Shown here piece by piece: positions 1 to 3,654 of a DNA stretch of 6,170 nt. Positions within the stretch are counted from its first letter, which is position 1, and every line of letters begins with the position of its first letter. The stretch is from Candidatus Altimarinota bacterium (GTDB lineage: Bacteria > Patescibacteriota > Gracilibacteria > CAIRYL01): NCBI GenBank assembly GCA_027053135.1, contig JALUEA010000012.1:1-6170 (forward strand), read 5' to 3'. The position numbers and the translations under genes were made by a program. Under the pieces are notes generated by a model, which was not told where the DNA came from, did no database searches, and was given only the letters and a program-made list of their open reading frames with translations.

Positions 1-2
1 AT

Positions 3-209
3 AGTGTTAATATTGAAAAATTAGAAAAAACAATAGAAGTTTTAAAAGAAAATGTAAAGAATAATAGTCATCTTGAAGAGAAAGTAAATACATTAGAAAA
101 TTTATTACATCAGTTACATGAAAATTCTTCGGATTCTTCTGTGGTAGAAGATATAAAAACGGAAATTAGTGATATTCAAGAAATAAAGAAAAAATTAATA
201 GAAATTAAA
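3..209 (+). other. N-terminal coiled-coil segment of gene 1
   Basis: The translation from base 3 shows hydrophobic residues at 3/4 spacing (IEKLEKTIEVLKENV, then LEEKVNTLENLLHQL), separated by charged and polar residues. After a short Ser/Asp-rich break (ENSSDSS) a second helical stretch with regularly spaced Ile follows (DIKTEISDIQEIKKKLIEI). This is a classic heptad-like pattern. It suggests the protein oligomerises through its N-terminal region before entering the beta-sandwich array. The coiled coil probably extends upstream of the window. Confidence 0.75.
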
Positions 210-3200
210 CCGTTTATATTTTTAGAGTCATCGCGTTCATCGGCTCCAACAATTGTTACATTATCTGCAGAAAAAACTGTGGTAAAAGGTGGTTCATCTA
301 CATTATTAACTAATGATGATTACCATTGGTCGGTGGTTGGTCCTGATGGAATTAAACAAAACATAGGAAATGGGATAACACGTGCATTTCCTATAAAAGT
401 ACCAGGTCGGTATATCTTTTCTTTACATGTAACTTCATCTGCTAAAAATATAATTGCAGGAACTGCACGAAAAGCAATTACAATACATGAACCAGAAACA
501 GAAGCATTGTTTATGGTAGGAGGAAAAACAATGAATGAAACAATTGAGTTTACACAGGAACAAAATGAAGGGGGAATTATTTTTAATCCGTCTCTTACAA
601 AACCGAAAAACGGACGTGTTATTACGAAATATATTTGGAATTTTGATGGAATACGAAAAGAAGAAACTCAAGGAAAATCGGTTTTGTATACTTTTCCAAA
701 GCCAGGGAAACATCCTGTTTCATTACTTGTAGAAGATAATCTTGGAGAGAGAACAAAATCAAAAGAAGTTATTGTTGATATTAAGAAAATTGTGGCTTAT
801 TTTAAACTGCGAAAAGAAGAATATAAATTAGGAGAAACAGTGAAATTTACTGGAGGGAGATCTTCGAGTTCTGGTGGATTTATTAAAGATTATGATTGGA
901 AAATTTTAAATGATGAAGGAGAGCTTATTGCAGAATTTCAATCAAAAGATTTTGAATATTCTTTTGATATACCAGATACATATTTTGTACGACTTACTGT
1001 AAATGATACAGATGGAAATATTTCAACTTTTTCAAAATCATTTACGGTTATAGCGGAGAATCCAATTCCACGGTTTTCATTTAAAAATACAATACGATCA
1101 AATCCAGCACAACGATTATTTGATGCAACAAGAAGTAGTGATCCATCAGGTGGTGCGTTACGATATTCATGGGATTTTGATGGAGATGGTGTGTATGAAA
1201 AAACAAATCTTGAAACTCCACAGATAGAACATATATTTGATACAGTAAAAGAATACAATGTTGTATTACAAGTGCAGAATACTTTTGGAAAAAGTGTAAC
1301 AATAAAGAAGACAGTTGATATAAAATCGCTGTTATCAGTAGAAATAGAGACAAAATCTTTAGTAAATTCAATGAATAAAGAAGTAGAATTTACCGTTAAA
1401 TCAAATGGAGGAAAAGCATTTGAATGGAATTTTGGAGATGGATCGAAAAAAGTTATTACTGCTGAAACGACTGTTTCTCATGTATATACAAAATCTGGTC
1501 GATATATTGTGAATGTAACAGCAAGTGATGAAAATGAAGAAAAAATTACTGTAAAAAAGACAATATTTATAGGAGTTGTTGATGCTCCAACTGCGGCAAT
1601 ATCGGTATTTGTTGATGGGAAACTTACAGAATTAACAGAAAATATTTGTGGAAGTGGGAAAGATGGAATAGAAATTTTTCGTTCACAAAAAACAGAATTT
1701 TCAGCGGAAAACTCTGTAAATAGAGATGGAAAAACTTCTGCGTTACAGTATAAATGGATATTCCCAGAAAATACTGTAAATACAAATAAATCAGTTGTAT
1801 GGAAATTTGAAAATGTTTCAGAGATGGGAAAATGTGAGAAAGTAACATTACATGTTACTGATGAACGTTCTGGAAAGCAGTCTGCAGAGGAAACAGTATA
1901 TGTATATGTAAAAAATGCAGTACCTGAAATTATAAACTTTAAAGCAAAAAAACCAAAAACAAATATAGCTCCATTATCTGTAAGTCTTTCTATGAAAGCA
2001 AAAGATGTTGATGGGAAAATTCTGAAGTATTCATGGTGGATAGAACGAAAAAACGATACAAAACATGAAAAAATTGGGTATCATACAACGCAAAATCCAT
2101 ATACTACTATAACTATTCCACCATATGGAAATGAAGGAGATATAAATGAATATTCATTTTATGGAAGTGTAACAGATGATAATGATGCAGAAGTATTTAC
2201 GGTAGATGATTTTGGGAAAATTCCTCCTATTTTTGTTAAAACAGATAAAAATCGACTTCCGCAAATTAAAATTGTTCCAAGTTCGACAAAAGTATTATTG
2301 GGAGATACTGTTGTATTTACGGTTTTAGCAGAAACAAAAGAAGGAGTTGATATTTCGCATTTAGCAGAGTATTCATGGGATTTTGATAATGATAATATTT
2401 TTGATAAAACAACAGAAGTCAATAAAGTGTCCCATGCATATGAGACAGCAGGAGAGAAGACAGTTCGTGTAAAGGTCTTGTATCAAGGGTTAGTAACAAG
2501 TAAGGTTGTTGATATTACAGTAGAAAAAATTGCAAAATTACCATTAGCAAAATTTGAAGTACAAAAAACAGGAATGCGTCCAGAAGAAATATTCTTTAAT
2601 GCGGAATCTTCATTATATGATAAAAGTATTGAAGGAAATGCAATAGAATATGTTTGGGATATAGATTGTTCAAAAGATTCAGATGGAGATGGAGATCCTG
2701 CAAATGATCAAGATTATACAACTTCTGTGTTTACGCATGTATATCCAAGAGGGCAGATGAAGGCAGAGGTTTCGTTAACGGTAAAAGACGCACAAGGATC
2801 AGTTGATACACTTCGTCGTAAGATAAATTTTAATGCGTTATCGGGAGTGATAGTAAATACTGAAGAAGGACACAGTACAGAGAATGAATTAAAACCATTG
2901 ATTTCAGAAGATTCTTCAAAACAAATTGATATTGTTAAAGAAAGTATAGATACTCATTTACAAAAAGGTGATACTATTTCAAGTACAGAATTACATACAA
3001 TATCTTCTTTAATTGAGTCGTTACAAAGCGATGTGAAAGAGACTGATTATTTATATTCGGATATTCAAGAAATTAGGAAGTCATATGTTGATTTAAGTAA
3101 TAATCCTAATGATCCAGCATTATTATTAAAGTTAAAGGAGTCAATTACTCAGGCACAAAAAACATCAATAAATTATGAGTTATCAAAATGGAAGCCAGTA

Positions 3201-3545
3201 GGTGAATTTTCAAGTGGAATCAATAAGAGTCTTATAATAGATGCAAATACTCCTGAATCATTTTTAAATCTTTATGGTGGAGAAAAAATACTAAAATTGG
3301 GAGAGAAAATTGATATTTTGGCTTTTATTCAAAATATAGATGGAAGTTTATATTCAGGAGATGTTTCGATAAAAATTATAGAAGGAAAAGGAACTTTTTT
3401 TGCAAAAACAACGCAAAGTATAGATGGTCGTGCTATTTTTTCATTTACCCCAACAGAAGTTGGAGTGGTGATATTAGAAGTAGAAGCAAAAGATATAAAG
3501 CCAAATCCATTGCGAGAACAATTACAATTTATTATTCAAGAGTAA
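3..3545 (+). CDS. Giant multi-PKD-domain surface protein, 5'-truncated by the window edge
   Basis: The frame is open from base 3 to a TAA at 3543-3545, giving 1180 visible residues. A GTG at 141 is the first start-like codon, but I reject it as the start: the 46 codons before it continue a coiled-coil pattern, there is no Shine-Dalgarno-like sequence before it, and the frame is open to the edge. Numbering residues from base 141, the order is: coiled coil (upstream to about 23); about nine PKD/Ig-like domains (35-898); helical segment (918-1018); C-terminal Ig-like domain (1038-1134). PKD hallmarks are SWDFDGDG (343-350), WNFGDGS (429-435) and SWDFDNDN (745-752), each followed by a Y/F-x(n)-G-x-Y/K-x-V-x-L-x-V strand pattern. 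PKD domains are typically extracellular spacer or adhesion modules. There is no C-terminal hydrophobic helix, LPXTG or Por-type sorting domain, so export and anchoring signals must lie upstream. The likely role is a surface stalk or adhesin; partner and ligand are unknown. Confidence 0.93.
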   Translation, partial: SVNIEKLEKTIEVLKENVKNNSHLEEKVNTLENLLHQLHENSSDSSVVEDIKTEISDIQEIKKKLIEIKPFIFLESSRSSAPTIVTLSAEKTVVKGGSSTLLTNDDYHWSVVGPDGIKQNIGNGITRAFPIKVPGRYIFSLHVTSSAKNIIAGTARKAITIHEPETEALFMVGGKTMNETIEFTQEQNEGGIIFNPSLTKPKNGRVITKYIWNFDGIRKEETQGKSVLYTFPKPGKHPVSLLVEDNLGERTKSKEVIVDIKKIVAYFKLRKEEYKLGETVKFTGGRSSSSGGFIKDYDWKILNDEGELIAEFQSKDFEYSFDIPDTYFVRLTVNDTDGNISTFSKSFTVIAENPIPRFSFKNTIRSNPAQRLFDATRSSDPSGGALRYSWDFDGDGVYEKTNLETPQIEHIFDTVKEYNVVLQVQNTFGKSVTIKKTVDIKSLLSVEIETKSLVNSMNKEVEFTVKSNGGKAFEWNFGDGSKKVITAETTVSHVYTKSGRYIVNVTASDENEEKITVKKTIFIGVVDAPTAAISVFVDGKLTELTENICGSGKDGIEIFRSQKTEFSAENSVNRDGKTSALQYKWIFPENTVNTNKSVVWKFENVSEMGKCEKVTLHVTDERSGKQSAEETVYVYVKNAVPEIINFKAKKPKTNIAPLSVSLSMKAKDVDGKILKYSWWIERKNDTKHEKIGYHTTQNPYTTITIPPYGNEGDINEYSFYGSVTDDNDAEVFTVDDFGKIPPIFVKTDKNRLPQIKIVPSSTKVLLGDTVVFTVLAETKEGVDISHLAEYSWDFDNDNIFDKTTEVNKVSHAYETAGEKTVRVKVLYQGLVTSKVVDITVEKIAKLPLAKFEVQKTGMRPEEIFFNAESSLYDKSIEGNAIEYVWDIDCSKDSDGDGDPANDQDYTTSVFTHVYPRGQMKAEVSLTVKDAQGSVDTLRRKINFNALSGVIVNTEEGHSTENELKPLISEDSSKQIDIVKESIDTHLQKGDTISSTELHTISSLIESLQSDVKETDYLYSDIQEIRKSYVDLSNNPNDPALLLKLKESITQAQKTSINYELSKWKPVGEFSSGINKSLIIDANTPESFLNLYGGEKILKLGEKIDILAFIQNIDGSLYSGDVSIKIIEGKGTFFAKTTQSIDGRAIFSFTPTEVGVVILEVEAKDIKPNPLREQLQFIIQE
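243..2834 (+). other. Array of about nine PKD/Ig-like domains in gene 1
   Basis: Approximate domain limits, numbered from base 141, are 35-116, 117-215, 216-304, 305-395, 396-478, 479-591, 592-703, 704-796 and 797-898. Domains 4, 5 and 8 carry clear WDFDGDG, WNFGDG and WDFDNDN signatures. Domain 2 has YIWNFDG, domain 3 YDWKI, domain 6 YKWIF, domain 7 YSWWIE and domain 9 YVWDID. Domain 1 is the most divergent (YHWSVVGPDG) and could be called only PKD-like. Domains 6 and 7 are longer than a usual PKD domain (about 80-90 residues), at roughly 110 residues. Domain 6 contains two cysteines (503 and 565). Boundaries are judged by eye and may shift by 5-10 residues. Confidence 0.8.
2676..2714 (+). 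other. Asp-rich calcium-type loop inside the ninth PKD domain of gene 1
   Basis: The segment DSDGDGDPANDQD (residues 846-858 from base 141) follows directly after the WDIDCSK strand of PKD domain 9. Alternating Asp at positions 1, 3, 5, 7, 11 and 13 resembles the calcium-binding loops of thrombospondin type 3 and dockerin/EF-hand-like repeats. Calcium binding is inferred from the Asp spacing. A near-identical loop occurs in gene 2 at 4387-4431. Confidence 0.65.
2892..3194 (+). other. Helical linker between the PKD array and the C-terminal domain of gene 1
   Basis: Residues about 918-1018 (from base 141) lose the beta-strand/PKD pattern. They become rich in Lys, Glu, Ser, Ile and Leu with amphipathic helical spacing (for example KQIDIVKESIDTHLQKG, ISSLIESLQSDVKE and DPALLLKLKESITQAQK). 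No catalytic motif is visible. It could be a helical hairpin or small bundle acting as a hinge or interaction surface. I do not recognise a named family. Confidence 0.55.
3252..3542 (+). other. C-terminal bacterial Ig-like domain of gene 1
   Basis: The last roughly 97 residues read as a beta-sandwich of the invasin/Big_1-like kind: LGEKIDILAFIQNIDGSLYSG, then VSIKIIEGKGTF, then DGRAIFSFTPTEVGVVILEVEA. The pattern 'sequence for a new strand, G-x-A-x-F-x-F-T-P-x-x-x-G-x-V-x-L-x-V' is typical of bacterial Ig-like domains that cap adhesins. The assignment rests on this pattern only. It ends 12 residues after the final clear strand, with no anchor. Confidence 0.6.
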
Positions 3546-3549
3546 TATG
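3536..3549 (+). promoter_or_regulatory. One-base gene junction; translational coupling site
   Basis: The TAA of gene 1 (3543-3545) is followed by one base and then the ATG of gene 2 (3547-3549). The only purine-rich stretch upstream is a weak AAGAG just before the stop; no strong Shine-Dalgarno sequence is present. The spacing suggests that ribosomes finishing gene 1 re-initiate on gene 2, so the two proteins are probably made in linked amounts. No promoter-like or hairpin sequence is visible at the junction. Confidence 0.6.
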
Positions 3550-3654
3550 AAATATATATTTTTATATCAACGAGTTGTAGCATTCTTTAGTGTATTATTT
3601 GCAAGTTTATTTTTGTTTTTTTTGCATACGAATGCATCAAGTCATGTGTATGCA
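3547..3654 (+). other. Signal peptide of gene 2
   Basis: The first residues are MKYIFLYQR, then a strongly hydrophobic stretch at 10-26 (VVAFFSVLFASLFLFFL), then a polar region ending VYA at 34-36 before KIGEKL. V at -3 and A at -1 fit a type I signal peptidase site. An alternative cleavage after TNA (residue 30) is possible. There is no lipobox cysteine. If uncleaved, the segment would act as a membrane anchor. Confidence 0.8.

Noticed and set aside
141..143. GTG codon as the start of gene 1
   Set aside because: The frame is open for 46 codons upstream to the window edge and those codons encode a good coiled coil. No ribosome binding site precedes the GTG. The true start is outside the window.
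938..1371. Overlapping minus-strand open frames within the gene 1 PKD array
   Set aside because: They are short, in different frames from each other, and fully covered by the PKD-encoding frame with recognisable domain motifs. They are shadows of the sense gene, as are the other minus-strand frames at 435-713, 1624-1848, 2159-2422, 3771-3989 and 4302-4514.
2676..2700. GATGGAGATGGAGAT as a DNA microsatellite
   Set aside because: It is simply the codon form of the Asp-Gly-Asp-Gly-Asp calcium-type loop, and the protein spacing explains it.
3536..3560. Promoter or terminator between the two genes
   Set aside because: Only one base separates stop and start, and I see no inverted repeat followed by a T tract and no convincing -35/-10 pair that stands out from the AT-rich background.
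3616..3623. Run of eight T in the signal-peptide codons of gene 2 as a phase-variation tract
   Set aside because: A slipped base here would switch the protein off, but runs of this size are expected by chance in such AT-rich DNA and in Phe/Leu-rich signal peptides. A run of nine A at 4823-4831 is similarly unremarkable. Only population read data could support it.
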